Shown: positions 48,131 to 59,178 of the stretch, in pieces
How positions within the stretch are numbered: the stretch's first letter is position 1
Layout: each line of letters starts with the position of its first letter
Assembly: GCA_038025085.1 (NCBI GenBank)
Contig: CM076146.1
Location: 10,602,001-10,666,000 of the forward strand
DNA from: Tetragonia tetragonoides
Taxonomy: Eukaryota > Streptophyta > Magnoliopsida > Caryophyllales > Aizoaceae
Direction of reading: 5' to 3'
Length of the DNA: 64,000 nucleotides
The notes under the pieces: model-generated
Seen by the model: only the letters and a program-made list of their open reading frames with translations
Database searches by the model: none
What the model was told of the DNA's origin: nothing
Translations under genes and position numbers: made by a program

Positions 48131-50344
48131 GGATGGTGACAAAGCACCAGGCCCTGATGGCTTTACAACAGCTTTCTACAAACCTTCTTGGGATGTTATT
48201 GGGTAGGATATTGTACAAGCAGCTTAGAGGACCTTCCATTCAGGTAAAACACTCAAAGCTTTGAACTGTGCCCCCATCACCCTTGTGCCTAAAAAAGAGA
48301 AACCTATGCTTGTGAGTGAGTATAGACCCACTGCATGCTGTAATGTCATATATAAAATCATTTCTAAAGCACTTGCAAACAGATTGTGTAATGTGCTAGA
48401 TAGTCTTGTTAGCCCTGAGCAGTCAACTTTTGTAAAAGGAAGATTTATTGGGGATAACATTGTTCTGGCTCATGAATTGATTAAGTTCTATGGTAAAAAA
48501 GGCCTCTCTCCTAGGTGTATTGTGAAAGTTGACTTAAGGAAACCATATGACTCCATTGAGTGGAGCTTCCTTGAACAAGTGCTTGTTAGTCTCCATTTTC
48601 CTGGGAAGTTTGTTAGCTGGTTTAAGATGTGTATCTGCACAGTTAGCTACTCTATCTTGTTTAATGGTACACCTATGAAGCCTTTGAAGCCAAGAGAGGA
48701 TTGAGATAAGGAGATCCAAGCTCTCCCTACCTCTTTGTGATTGCAATGGAATATCTTTCCAGATGCTTGAAAGATTTGAAGAATATGCCTGCTTTCAGAT
48801 TTCATCCCAGGTGCAAAAAGTTTGAGCTGGTCCATAGCTTTTTTACAGATGATCTCCTTTTATTCTCTAGGGGAGATATTGCATCAGTGCAGCTCCTTTT
48901 CACTCAGTTTAAGCTATTCTCTGATTGCTCTGGGTTGTTTGCAAATGCTAATAAATCTGAAGTGTATTTTGGTGGGGTATCAGACAATGATCAAAGAGCT
49001 ATTCTTCACTACTTGGGTATGCAGACTAGAGAACTACCTTTTACATACCTTGGAATCCCTCTCACTTCTAAGAGGTTGAATATTGGATTTTATGACCCTT
49101 TGATTCAGAAAATCACTAGTAGGATCCAGTCTTGGACTACTAAATTTCTATCTTATGCAGGCAGATTTCAATTGCTCAAATCAGTATTGTTTGCCATGAA
49201 TAATTTCTGGACACAATTTTTTAATTTGCTTGTTGTTGTTATCCATAATATTGAGCAATTGTATAGAAGGTTTTTATGGACAGGGTCTGCAGAACCTAGT
49301 AGCAGATCTTTGGTGGCCTGGTCAGCCATATGTAGGCCTGCAGCTCAGGATGGATTGGGCATATTTGATTTAACACTCTGGAACAAAGCTGTACTGGGAA
49401 AGCTACTCTAGGATCTGCAACACCACAAAGAGAACCTTTGGGTGAAATGGATCAATGCTTATTACATAAAGCAGGGTTCATTTTGGAATGCCAATAAGCC
49501 TGCTCAAGCTTCCTGGCTTATACAGAAAGTTTTTGACCTCGGAGAGGAGTTGTCTGTGTTTATTCTAAATCAAAGAGTTGCTAAATATAAGATGGGGCAG
49601 GTTTATATAGCTTTGCTACCTCTTGCAGAGAAGAAAGAATGGGCTAAACTAGTCTGGTCCCCTCTTGCTACCACTAGATGGAAGTTCATTCTTTGGTTAT
49701 GCATCCTTAACAGACTTCCTATATGGAAAACATTGCAGAAAATTGGAATACAGGGCCCCAGTGTGTGTGTTTTGTGCCACTATGCAAAGGAAACCCATGA
49801 GCATCTCTTTATGGGTGTAGCTTTACTAAGCTACTCTAGAGTCACTTACAGAGTTGGCTGCATCAACAGCATTCTGGTTCCTGCTAGGATGATATGATCA
49901 AGCTAGCAAGCTTGAAAGCATAAGGTAGAGCACCACAAAAGAAGATTGAAACTGCTCTATTTTCTGTTGTTGTGTACTTCATCTAGAAAGAGAGAAATGC
50001 TCGGATCTTTCAGGGAGCTAGTACTGATTATAAGGCAGTTAATAGACAGATTATTGCCAACTTACATATCCAAGGAGCAGCTGCCCGTGATAGGAAAATT
50101 CAGGAGTATTTTGTTCAACACCTGAATTTCTTCCCTTGAGTTTTGTATTGCTTGTTGTGCTGTTTTGCTGATTGTATTAGTTTCTATAGCTGTTGTTGGT
50201 TCTTTTATTCCATATAATGTAATAGGAGGATATGTAGCTGTGTCTGGAGAGTTTTGAGAGGCAGTTCTGACTGCTTATACACATTGCAAATCCTATTTGG
50301 AAGTAATATAATATCTTTACTTTCCAAAAAAAAAAAAAAAAAAA
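48131..50344 (+). mobile_element. 5'-truncated L1-type LINE with poly(A) tail
   Basis: It begins inside the RT domain (reading DKAPGPDGF near 48140) and ends in a run of 19 A at 50326-50344, as target-primed insertions do. No target duplication was found: the left flank ends in LTR sequence and the right flank is RNase H sequence of element D. Coding pieces cover RT, a zf-RVT-like region and a short RNase H-like end (IWKERNARIF) up to the TGA near 50140. Confidence 0.9.
48135..50141 (+). pseudogene. LINE ORF2 fragment (reverse transcriptase and zf-RVT region)
   Basis: Pieces 48261-48704, 48737-49411 and 49442-49897 are one protein interrupted by stops and frameshifts. RT blocks are YRPTACCNVIYKIISKALAN, STFVKGRFIGDNIVLAHELI and FFTDDLLLFSRGD; the Asp38-Asp39 pair of the active site is kept. 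A region with the pattern of zf-RVT (WKFILWLCILNRLPIWKTLQ, then CVLCHYAKETHEHLF) follows. In an intact LINE this protein nicks target DNA and copies the RNA there. The endonuclease half is missing. Confidence 0.9.
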
Positions 50345-51207
50345 CTGTCGTGAATCATAAACAATTACTCTCCTATCATCAACACACAACCTAGTCCATT
50401 TTTAGACACATCACTATAAACCTCATATTCCTCTCCTTCTGTTGATAAAGCTGAAAAAGGTGCAGTTGTTAGTCTCTTTTTCAACTCCTGAAAAGCTAAT
50501 TCACACTTATCACTCCATGAAAATTTCTTGGTCTTCCTAAGAAAATTGGTTAAGGGTTGAGCTAACTTAGAAAAATTCTTTACAAATCTCCGATAATATC
50601 CGACTAATCCTAAAAAGCTGCGGACTTCACCCACGTTAGTCTGTTTAGTCCACTCCTTAACTGCCTTAATCTTGGTAGGGTCAACAAAAATCCCATCTTT
50701 AGTGATAACATGTCCTAAAAATGCTACATCTTCCAAGCAAAATTCACACTTAGAAAGCTTAGCATACAACTGATGGTCTCTAAGGATTTGTAACACAACT
50801 CTTAAGTGCTTAACATGATCATCTCTGTCCTTGGAATACACTAAGATATCATCTATGAAAACTACAACAAACTGATCAAGGTACGGCTGAAAAATTCGAT
50901 GCATAAGGTCCATAAATGCGGTTGGAGCATTAGTAAACCCAAAAGGCATAACAGTGAATTCATAATCCCCATATCGAGTCCTAAATGAGGTCTTAGGTAT
51001 ATCCTCCTCCTTAATCCTCAACTGATGATATCCTGATCCCAAATCAATTTTAGAATATATCCGTGCCCCTTTTAGTTGGTCAAATAAATCATCAATCCTA
51101 GGCAACGGGTATTTATTCTTAATAGTGACTTTGTTGAACTCCCAATAATCAATACATAACCTCAAACTACCATCTTTCTTCTTCACAAACAGAACTGGAA
51201 CTCCCAA
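50345..51207 (-). pseudogene. RT and RNase H start of element D
   Basis: The 280-codon piece 51207-50365 is an almost clean Ty3/gypsy RT. Residues include [20 protein letters not shown], catalytic Asp55 in [22 protein letters not shown], and the active site F117-I-D-D-120. It runs into RNase H ([13 protein letters not shown]). A frameshift leads to ...[11 protein letters not shown], directly at the poly(A) junction with the LINE. The rest of RNase H and the integrase are gone. A stop separates RT from the protease piece at 51208-51227. Confidence 0.95.
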
Positions 51208-51227
51208 GGCGAAACACTAGGTCGAAT

Positions 51228-51905
51228 TTACCCTTTCTCTAATAAATCCTCTAACTGCTTTTTCAATTCTTTCATTTCTGCTGGGGCCATCCTATATGGG
51301 GCTTTAGATATAGGTGCGGTTCCTGGAATAAGATCGATAGTGAAGTCTATGGTTCTTTGTGGTGGCATGCGGGGAATTTCATCAGGAAAGACATTAGGAA
51401 CTTCACACACAACTGGAATTTTACCTAATTTATTTGAAGTTGGTTTCTCATCACTCAAACAACACAGATAAACTGGATAACCCTTCCTAATTTGTGATTT
51501 AATGTTCATTGCAGAAATAATCTTTATTCTAGGTTCAGTTATTACTCCTCTATACAAAACTCTATCTTCTCGTGGGGTTCTAAGTGAAACTTTTTGCAAA
51601 TGACACTCAATTCTCGCACGATACATACTCAACCAATCCATCCCTAAGATAGCATTAAAATCTGACAAGTCAAACTGAATCAAATCCCCAGGTAATGATG
51701 TCTTAACAATAACAATAGGACAATTATTTATCATGTTTCGACACGACACAATAATACCATTAGGTGTGGTAATATCCATTTCACGTAAGTAGTTTGGTGT
51801 TAACCCGTTTTTAGTCATGAATGATGTGACTATAAATGAATGAGTTGCAGCAGTATCAAATAACACATAAGCAGGGCAAGATTGAATAAGAAAAGTACCG
51901 GTCAC
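51228..51905 (-). pseudogene. Protease and RT-linker region of element D
   Basis: The retropepsin motif is Asp17-Thr-Ala-Ala-Thr-His-Ser-Phe, a variant of the usual DSGATHSF. LGMDWLSMYRARIEC follows as the second conserved block. The end (PYRMAPAEMKELKKQLEDLL) is the standard start of RT in this group. It is separated from gag by a frame change near 51905. Confidence 0.9.
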
Positions 51906-51922
51906 AACATTCGGGTTTGCGT

Positions 51923-53130
51923 CTATGTCACGCTGCTCATAGCATGTATTTTCCCCTTGTTGCTACTGACTGCCTGGCTAACGATAGGTCGTGCAAAGGT
52001 CACACGTACTAGCGCTGGGTTTGGATTTCCTCGTGTCTGGGTATTACTGTTTCCACGATTGAGGTTAGCTGATGAGTTGCCACTACGGGTAAAATTATCT
52101 CCACAGGGAAATTTCATTTTATTAGGACACATGTTCGCTCTATGCCCAGGCTGGTGACATATAAAACAACTTTCTTGGTTAGCAGGGCATGGACTTCTGG
52201 GATGAAATCTCCCGCATCTACGACAAACATTATTTCCATTTCCATTCCTAGCATAGAACTATGATCCTCCATTTCTCCTACTATCTCCTTGGCTACTGGG
52301 GCGATAAGAACTGACAGTCATAGCTGGTGTATCACTCCTCAATTTCTTTCTCCAGTTACCTCCATTAGATCCTTCACTCTTTTCCTCTGAGTAACGACGT
52401 TTCCCGATTATCACGGCTCTCCTATCACGAATTCTCTCAATGTTGATAGCCTTATCATAACCCTCCTGAAAAGTACTAGATGATCCTGCCACTATTTCTT
52501 GAATATGCCAAATAAGTCCATCCTCAAACCTTTCAACTCTTTCCTTCTCATCCTTAACTAAATTCTCAGCAAATCGAGACAATTCATGAAGTTTTGCAGC
52601 ATATGTGGTCACACTCATATTTCCTTGGGTCAAGTCCTCAAATTCCTGTTGTTTCCTTCTCCTCAAAGCTCTAGGGTAAAATCTCTCCCTAATCCTTATC
52701 ACAAACTTCTCCCAATTAAATTCCTTATCCTCTAAGTAAGCTTCCTTATATACCTGCCACCAATCATCTGCCTCCAATCATCTGCCTCTCCCTTAAGGTA
52801 GTATTGTCCACTCTTCACTTTCAGACTTTTGGGACAACCTATAGCCTTAAATAGTTTCTCCATGCTCCTAATCCAGTGTTCAAAGGCTAGTGGATCCGAT
52901 CCTCCCTTAAAGGTAGGTGGTGTATGGGCGGCTAGATTCTTCAACATAACAACTTGTGGGTCTTTAGCTTCAGCTTCGGTCTTGGCTTTCTCTTTCTCTT
53001 TAACTTCCATTTGTGGCTTAATTGCATTGCCAAATAATTGGCAAAGGGTCTCTAGTGATTCTAGACGATCATGTCGTCCTTTGTCGTCATTAGGGTCTAC
53101 AGGTTTGGTTGATTCTTCTCTTTCAGACAT
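51923..53130 (-). pseudogene. Gag of element D
   Basis: Starts at 53130 (MSEREESTKPVDPNDDKGRH). The gag core spans 53000-52400 (TPPTFKGGSDPLAFEHWI, FYPRALRRRKQQEFEDL). A 14-bp tandem duplication, CAATCATCTGCCTC at 52761-52774 and again at 52775-52788, shifts the frame and divides the ORF into 53130-52732 and 52777-52259. A CCHC knuckle (CFICHQPGHRANMCP) lies near 52120-52170, preceded by a Cys-rich CRRCGRFHPRSPCP. Both are expected for chromovirus gag. Particle assembly and RNA binding would be its role. Confidence 0.9.
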
Positions 53131-53629
53131 TCTCAGCTATAGGAATAACCATAGTTAAGTATGGGATATAATCTTTAGGTGAGTTCTTCCTAAACATTAT
53201 CTCTAGTTACCCTTTTCATGCTTTAAGTGTATTATTATCTACTTATACAAGCAATTACTACTTAAATCATGCATCATAATCATAGATAAGCAAATGAAAA
53301 CAAGTTCAAGGTTCCTAGTAGCTACCTAGCTACCAAATACATTCGGTTAGCCTACAAAGGTGCAAAATAAGTTAAGGTTAACATCATAACATACCATATG
53401 ATCTATCTAGCTAAAGTCTTGGTCAAAGGCTAAATATTACAACACCGAATTAAAAATTGTTCAAACTACCACATAAGACAAGTTCATAGACAACTACCAC
53501 AAAGCTTCACCCATGCATGATCGCTTGTACCCTCGATACCTAACTTCCACCCGAAGAACTTCCCCTATCATATTGCACCAAAAAGCCATTTGCAAGTCTC
53601 CTTGGTGCTATCACATTGAGTGGCACCAG

Positions 53630-53941
53630 CTACTTCGGAGAATTGGTTGTAGGCATAGCTGCTGGCGGTCGGTACACGATCTGCCGAGGTGGTGGAGTCG
53701 CGGATGGTCGGGCAATGACAGAGGGTTGGGTGTTATGAGGCCAATGGTAATAACGAGGCATTCGTCCCCTCCTATACTGCACTATGGTCTCGGGAATCAA
53801 GAGTATACTATTCTTACAACACATCCACTCAGTATAAGCTTGTTGCAAAATACCAGACATATAACCTAGGGTCAAGTACCAATCTTCCCCACACATATAG
53901 TGATCCCAATTATAGTGATTCCCATCAGTCATAATACTCAT
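53630..53941 (-). CDS. Small ORF ahead of gag in element D (103 codons), unknown
   Basis: It starts MSIMTDGNHYNWDHYMCGED and ends in a Pro-rich tail (RPSATPPPRQIVYRPPAAMP). It is on the element's sense strand, between the PBS and gag, ~500 bp before gag. It contains many Trp, Tyr and Met residues and no motif I recognise. Typical Tekay elements have only an untranslated leader here. No second copy of this region is in the window, so conservation cannot be judged. Confidence 0.35.
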   Translation of the reverse strand: MSIMTDGNHYNWDHYMCGEDWYLTLGYMSGILQQAYTEWMCCKNSILLIPETIVQYRRGRMPRYYHWPHNTQPSVIARPSATPPPRQIVYRPPAAMPTTNSPK

Positions 53942-53988
53942 TTAGTTCAACTTGACACTTAAGCATGGTACAACTGAAGGAAAAGTCC

Positions 53989-54189
53989 TTAAGATTTATA
54001 CACTTGCCAACCCGGAAAATCATCGGCATCACTAGTAAAGGGAGCAAAGACTCTACAAGGAAGGTGAAAACGTTCCACATACTCAGCTATAGTTTCCTCA
54101 AGGTGCTTACGTAAAGTTGCAGGGTGTAGTGGAGGGTTTGGTATGTTCAGAGGGTTCACGAGCACATAAGGGTCAGGTTGCTGCATCAA
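53989..54189 (-). CDS. Small ORF after the PBS of element D (66 codons), unknown
   Basis: It starts MMQQPDPYVLVNPLNIPNPP and ends ADDFPGWQVYKS. It lies about 180 bp after the PBS in sense orientation and does not join the next ORF in frame, because stops lie between them. No domain recognised. It could be an exon or chance reading. Confidence 0.3.
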   Translation of the reverse strand: MMQQPDPYVLVNPLNIPNPPLHPATLRKHLEETIAEYVERFHLPCRVFAPFTSDADDFPGWQVYKS

Positions 54190-54371
54190 TCACATAAGAT
54201 AAACAAATAGCAGAGAGTGAGCCAACTAAGATCAAGCAATTACATATAAGCACATGCAAGTCATATACAAAGAAGTTCAAACAATTCCCATTCTATTGTC
54301 TACCCATCTCTCTCGGTCTTGGTCACAGTTTAACTTATAGCATTCCTAATTCTCATTTAAGTACTTTATAA

Positions 54372-54383
54372 GCTCTGATACCA
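54372..54383 (-). promoter_or_regulatory. Primer binding site of element D (initiator tRNA-Met)
   Basis: On the minus strand TGGTATCAGAGC follows the 5' LTR end after three bases. This is the standard complement of the 3' end of plant initiator tRNA-Met, and it settles the orientation of element D. Confidence 0.95.
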
Positions 54384-54386
54384 TCT

Positions 54387-57300
54387 TGTAACGCCCCGGA
54401 TTGGATAACTCTAATTAAACATGCTTATGGGCCCTTAATCCAATCCAAGATATTACTGCCGTACTTGTAACAACAAAAGCACAAGGCAAAGATCGATATA
54501 GAGTGCATCAAACTTACTTAATTATATTACTCCGTATATTATAAAAGTAGAGGTTACATGATTATATTGTTCAAAGACTACATTGCTAATTATACAACTA
54601 AGTCATATGGGGTTCTCGTCCAACTGCAGAAGCCACGGAGTTATACAACAGCAAAAACATGCACTAAGCATGCACAAAAGGGTTCTTACCATTCTTCACT
54701 CTCCCCCTTGCCCAAAATCTGTCAAAATGATCCAATATCCATGCAAGAAGAGATGACACAAAAACAAAAGAAAATTAGCGAAAGCTAAGCATTGTAAAAT
54801 ACATTTTGTTTATACTTAAAAATACATTTAGCATTAACAACCATCATCAATAATAATACTCATAATAATATCAATAATTATTCTTAAAGAGATTGTCTAT
54901 TCTTATAATCATAGTTAATTTGTTCTTTTACGTACAAAGTCATGCATATATACGAGATTTACATCCAGAGAGTATTAAGCAACTATCATCACACACAAAC
55001 TCATTATTACTCAGAAAATGACCTTTGAGGTCTATTAATCTATAGAATAACTCAAGTCGCAACATGCAAGGACTAGACTTCTAGGTTAGGTAGTGAGGAA
55101 GAGCATAGCACAACTCAGACGTTGTGAGTCCTACACTCGGGTTCACTGACCCTACAAATCATAAATCATTCATTTGGCCTTTTTTGCATAATCATATCAC
55201 TTCGGGTTTATACCCTATATAAACTTCAGATTAAACCATGATTAAATGAGACACTCAGGATTAGTTAATCCCTTCAGCTTAATCACAATGGGTTTAATCC
55301 TACATTATTTTATTAAAGTGTGCACACTAGACATGCTTTTCAATATCCCAAGGGTACCAAGTTTGGGAGCACACAACAAATAAGTTAGTAGACATGCTTA
55401 TCTTGTCTAAATCGGTCATATTCATCTCAATAAACATAACTACATATCATCATTATTTCATCACTTGCACAATCAATTAACATAAATCATATACTTCTCA
55501 AACTTGTTCCATTTCACAATAATCATGTACTTGTCATTTGATCATATAACACTTCAAATTTTCGTACATGCATGTATATATACTCATTACTCAACATTAA
55601 TTCGCTCATTTGGGTATTTAAACTCAATCGATCAATATATATACTTAAGCATGGCCATAACGTACATGCATATATCAAGTAGGTGTTATCAATCAACCTT
55701 AAGCTCATTTGATCATCATAAACACATACTCATAAGTATAATGCTCTAATAATTGAATAAACTACTATATAATCATCTAGCAAAGCTTAACAACTAGATC
55801 ACAATTCATTCGGTTATCATACAACATTTATATATGTATAATTATACCCATAATCATCAAGCCCAAATAACAAACTTTAATCTTTATATAATTATCAAGC
55901 AAATATTAACATGCAACTTAATATCCATTCGGTCAAGTAACATAATAATCATATACAACTATTCTCACAACTTCATAATAATACCCATATTCATATATAT
56001 ATTAAAATACATATAGCATATAATTATAGGAAATCCATGGTTATCTTCTTAGTTTATTAAATCGAAATAGGGGGTTTTAGTGGACACGAGTATACCTTCC
56101 TCAACCTCCAAAAAAACAATTTCCTTCTTCTAGCCTTCTTGTCCCTCACTACTAGCACAAGTCCCTAATTAATTAAACAAACATGTTCAAGTATTAATAA
56201 ACATTCTTTTTCTTTTTTTCTCCTTTTATTTCTTTTCGGCCTTCAGCCCTTTTATACCCAAAATTACTCTTTTTAATTTCCAAATATTTATTATCATTTA
56301 ATTTGATAATTCCTCCTTTTATTTTGCCATTTTAACTTTCAAAAATGCTAATTTCAAAATTAAAGAAATTTAGAGAACATTAGAGATAAATAGTGAATAA
56401 GAGATTTTGGTCATAAATAGTCAAGATAAGTTTACGTATGGTTGTAAATGTACATGCAACAACATAACTTGGATTTTAAAGTCAAGATTATTTAGATCTC
56501 TGTTCCATAAACATTTTTCGCTTATACTTTCGATTATAGTCATATATATATATATATATATGCTTGCTAGGTTTCATTTCTTTAAATATGATATTTAGGT
56601 GATAATAATAAGTTAAGCCTTAGATAAATGAAAGTGCATGAGGTTAAGTCTTGGTGGTGGTTCGTGGTGCTCTTGATGGTCCGGGGGCTGCATGTTCGGG
56701 CGACGGTGGAGCTACGGTGGTGGAGGCGGTGGTGAAGAAAAGAAATAGTTAAAGAGTTAGAATTTAGAATAATGATTAAACAATTAGAAGCAAATACAAG
56801 AGATATGTAAAGATGAGTAATTGCATGAGTTTGTTAAGTTTTTCTTACCAGATTTCTTCTCTTTTCTCTTCTCTACATCACGTCTTCTCTCTTCCTCTTT
56901 CTACTTCATTTTGTTCTTTGTTTACATAGAAAGAGTTTGCGAGCTTTAGATGAATAATGATAATGGCACTTGAAGATAAAGAAATGGTGAAGGAATATTC
57001 TTGCTTTTGGGAGACATGGTATCCGATTTTGGGAAGAAGAAAGGAAGGCTTTTGTAAGCTTTTTGGTAGCTTGCAATCTTGGTACAAATATTTGGTAAAG
57101 AGCTTTGTGTTCTTTTAATCCCAATTGGCTTGGTTTTATAAAGGCATAAGCCTTTCTTTCCTTCTCTATTCTCTCCTACCCGTACACTACCCCCTCCCAT
57201 GCAATATTTTTATTTCTTTTCCTTTCCTTAGCTTAATTGTATTACAAAGACAAGATAACATGACATGGTTCTCTTAGTTAGGCTTAGTAAGCATAAGTTA

Positions 57301-57689
57301 CATAATGTAACTTTAGAACATTGACACGTGTAAGGAAAAGGGATGATAAGTTGACAAGTAAGCATAGGTGAATAGTAGAACAATTAGGAAAAAGTGAAAG
57401 TTTGCTAATCTTGGCCTAATCATGTCCTAACTCGGTCAATAACATAAGCAAAGGTCGAATTATGCTAAGCAAAACCGTAAACATAAGTTTAGTATGTTAA
57501 TTGAGTAGTTTAGTTAATTAATCGAGTTTGTTTTAGTTTTAAACAAGATTACTATATAGTTTAGTTTATATTTACGTAAATGCATGCATTAAACTTGTTA
57601 ATCTCACTTAGCATGTTAAGCAAAAAAATTTATGCTAATTAATTACTATTTTAGTTTAATAATAGATTTTTAATTTTCGGGTTACTACA
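54387..57689 (-). repeat. 5' LTR of element D (3303 bp)
   Basis: Plus strand TGTAACGCCCCGGATTGG to CGGGTTACTACA. It is long, AT-rich, and similar to 1-1555 and 45724-48130. A (TA)n run lies at 56540-56560 and a GGTGGT/GGCGGT-rich patch at about 56650-56735. The three LTR copies all contain an open frame near their start (140-349, 45895-46125, 54558-54788), discussed under rejected items. Confidence 0.9.
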
Positions 57690-59178
57690 TTTAGGCAGCG
57701 TAAATGAAGAGGTCTTGGTTGGACAGAAACTGTGGTGCTGGTTTACAGGTGTTAAGTGCTCATTTTATGTTCCGTCAAAGAGAAAAAAAAAATGAATCGA
57801 GTAATAAAACAGGAGCATTACTTCTGATGAAAGCGATGGTAAATTGATGCTACTGCTAGTGTTTGTGTTTTTTTTTGTTTTTTTTGTGGGAAAAGGGAGG
57901 GCATAGCCCGATTATATAACAATATTGTAATCTATACCGATGCCTAAAGCATGAAGAACCAGTAGGAAAGGCGAGCTACATTAGACAACTTATCTGCGCA
58001 TGAGTTTGCTTCCCTGTATATTCCTTTTCCACATCAAGAATAGAGCGACACTCGCTAACTACTGCACCATAGGTCTTATTACTGCTGCTATGAGCCTTGG
58101 TTTATTTTTTGCCGAATAGTTGGGCATTTGCTATATTGCTCTTCCATGTTTGTTTTTTGAAGTTTTTTTGCTTTTATTTTCAATTCATCTAGAGTTGATG
58201 TTGTAACTCTTAAACTTAAACAGAATATGTGTGTGTCATAATGATTTTGAGCAAAATAACACATGTTTTTACAAATAAGGTTTCTCATATCTGAGCTAGG
58301 TGTCCTTTGTTGACGGAGGATCAGCAACCAGCAACCAGACCTCTTTCGACAGAGGACCAGCAACTAGAACCCCAGCAACCCCAGCAAACTCTTAAGTCTA
58401 TTTTCACCCTAATCCATAGTAAAAAATAAAAGACAACTATCAATTAATAAACTAGTGGCTTTTCCTTAAGGTTTTTGCTGTAAAAAGCCAGGTTTTCTGT
58501 CTTTCATGTTGCCCCACATAATCATGATAATATGATGATGGGTGTGCACAAACATTAAAATTGGACAACTATGGTAGAATAATGTCCATTATAAGGAGTT
58601 TTAACAGTAATCTAGGTACAAATACACTAAAATTTGTGTTATCTGCATTTTGGGTTCTTTTTAGTGAATAAATGGACTTATTTATCATTGAGAAGCTTAT
58701 ATAATACTATTAACTCCCGCACAAAACAGTTCATTTTTGTTGCATTTACTTTTCTAATTATGCTAATTTTCATGTGTTTGGCTACTTAATTGCCATGTCT
58801 TAATAGTGGCTGCAAGTTGATTGATTGTTCATCTTTTTCTTCGTCAATGTAGTTTTATTTGCAATATGTGCACAATTTTTATTACATTTTATTGTAGCCA
58901 GTAAATAAGCAGAAAGGAGTAGAAATGTTATTATTGTGATGTGGGCAAGAGTGAAAATGTGATGATGGATGTTAAAGGAAATGTTTGATCATTCATATGT
59001 TAATAAATCTATGCTTCATGTACATTTTTTCATTGCAACCCAAGGTGATCTCATCTACTTAAGGATACCATATACTATATACTTAAGGTTTTGTTTGACT
59101 TTTTTCTTATTCTTTTTCCCCGTTTAGGATATTCTTTCCACTCATTGTTGGTACACTTTGGCGCATTAGTTTGAGATA
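57690..59178 (+). other. Unassigned sequence between element D and the CACTA element
   Basis: A 54-base open segment, 57695-57748, lies between TTTAG and GTGTTAAG and reads GSVNEEVLVGQKLWCWFT in one frame. Part of 57838-58140 repeats 45238-45365. The rest is AT-rich with no gene that I can see. No CACTA terminal repeat was found upstream of the transposase. Confidence 0.3.
57867..58085 (-). mobile_element. LINE 3' end fragment
   Basis: On the minus strand the end of an RNase H domain is readable (REANSCADKLSNVARLSYWF then a stop), followed by ~80 bp and an A-rich tail (AAAAAAAACAAAAAAAAAC). This is a very short 5'-truncated L1 insertion. It interrupts the sequence shared with 45238-45365. 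Confidence 0.7.

Larger units (their letters stand above)
45724..57689 (-). mobile_element. Tekay-like Ty3/gypsy retrotransposon with a LINE in place of its 3' half (element D)
   Basis: Minus-strand order: 5' LTR (57689-54387), PBS, two small ORFs, gag, protease, RT, RNase H start, then a plus-strand LINE (48131-50344), then the inner part of the 3' LTR (48130-45724). Missing are the end of RNase H, the integrase, the 3' untranslated region and about 885 bp of the 3' LTR. The flanks GGATT (left) and TTTAG (right) do not match, so the two ends may not come from a single insertion event. Confidence 0.85.

Noticed and set aside
48073..48264. Small plus-strand ORF across the LTR/LINE junction
   Set aside because: It joins unrelated sequences by chance in a frame that differs from the LINE protein.
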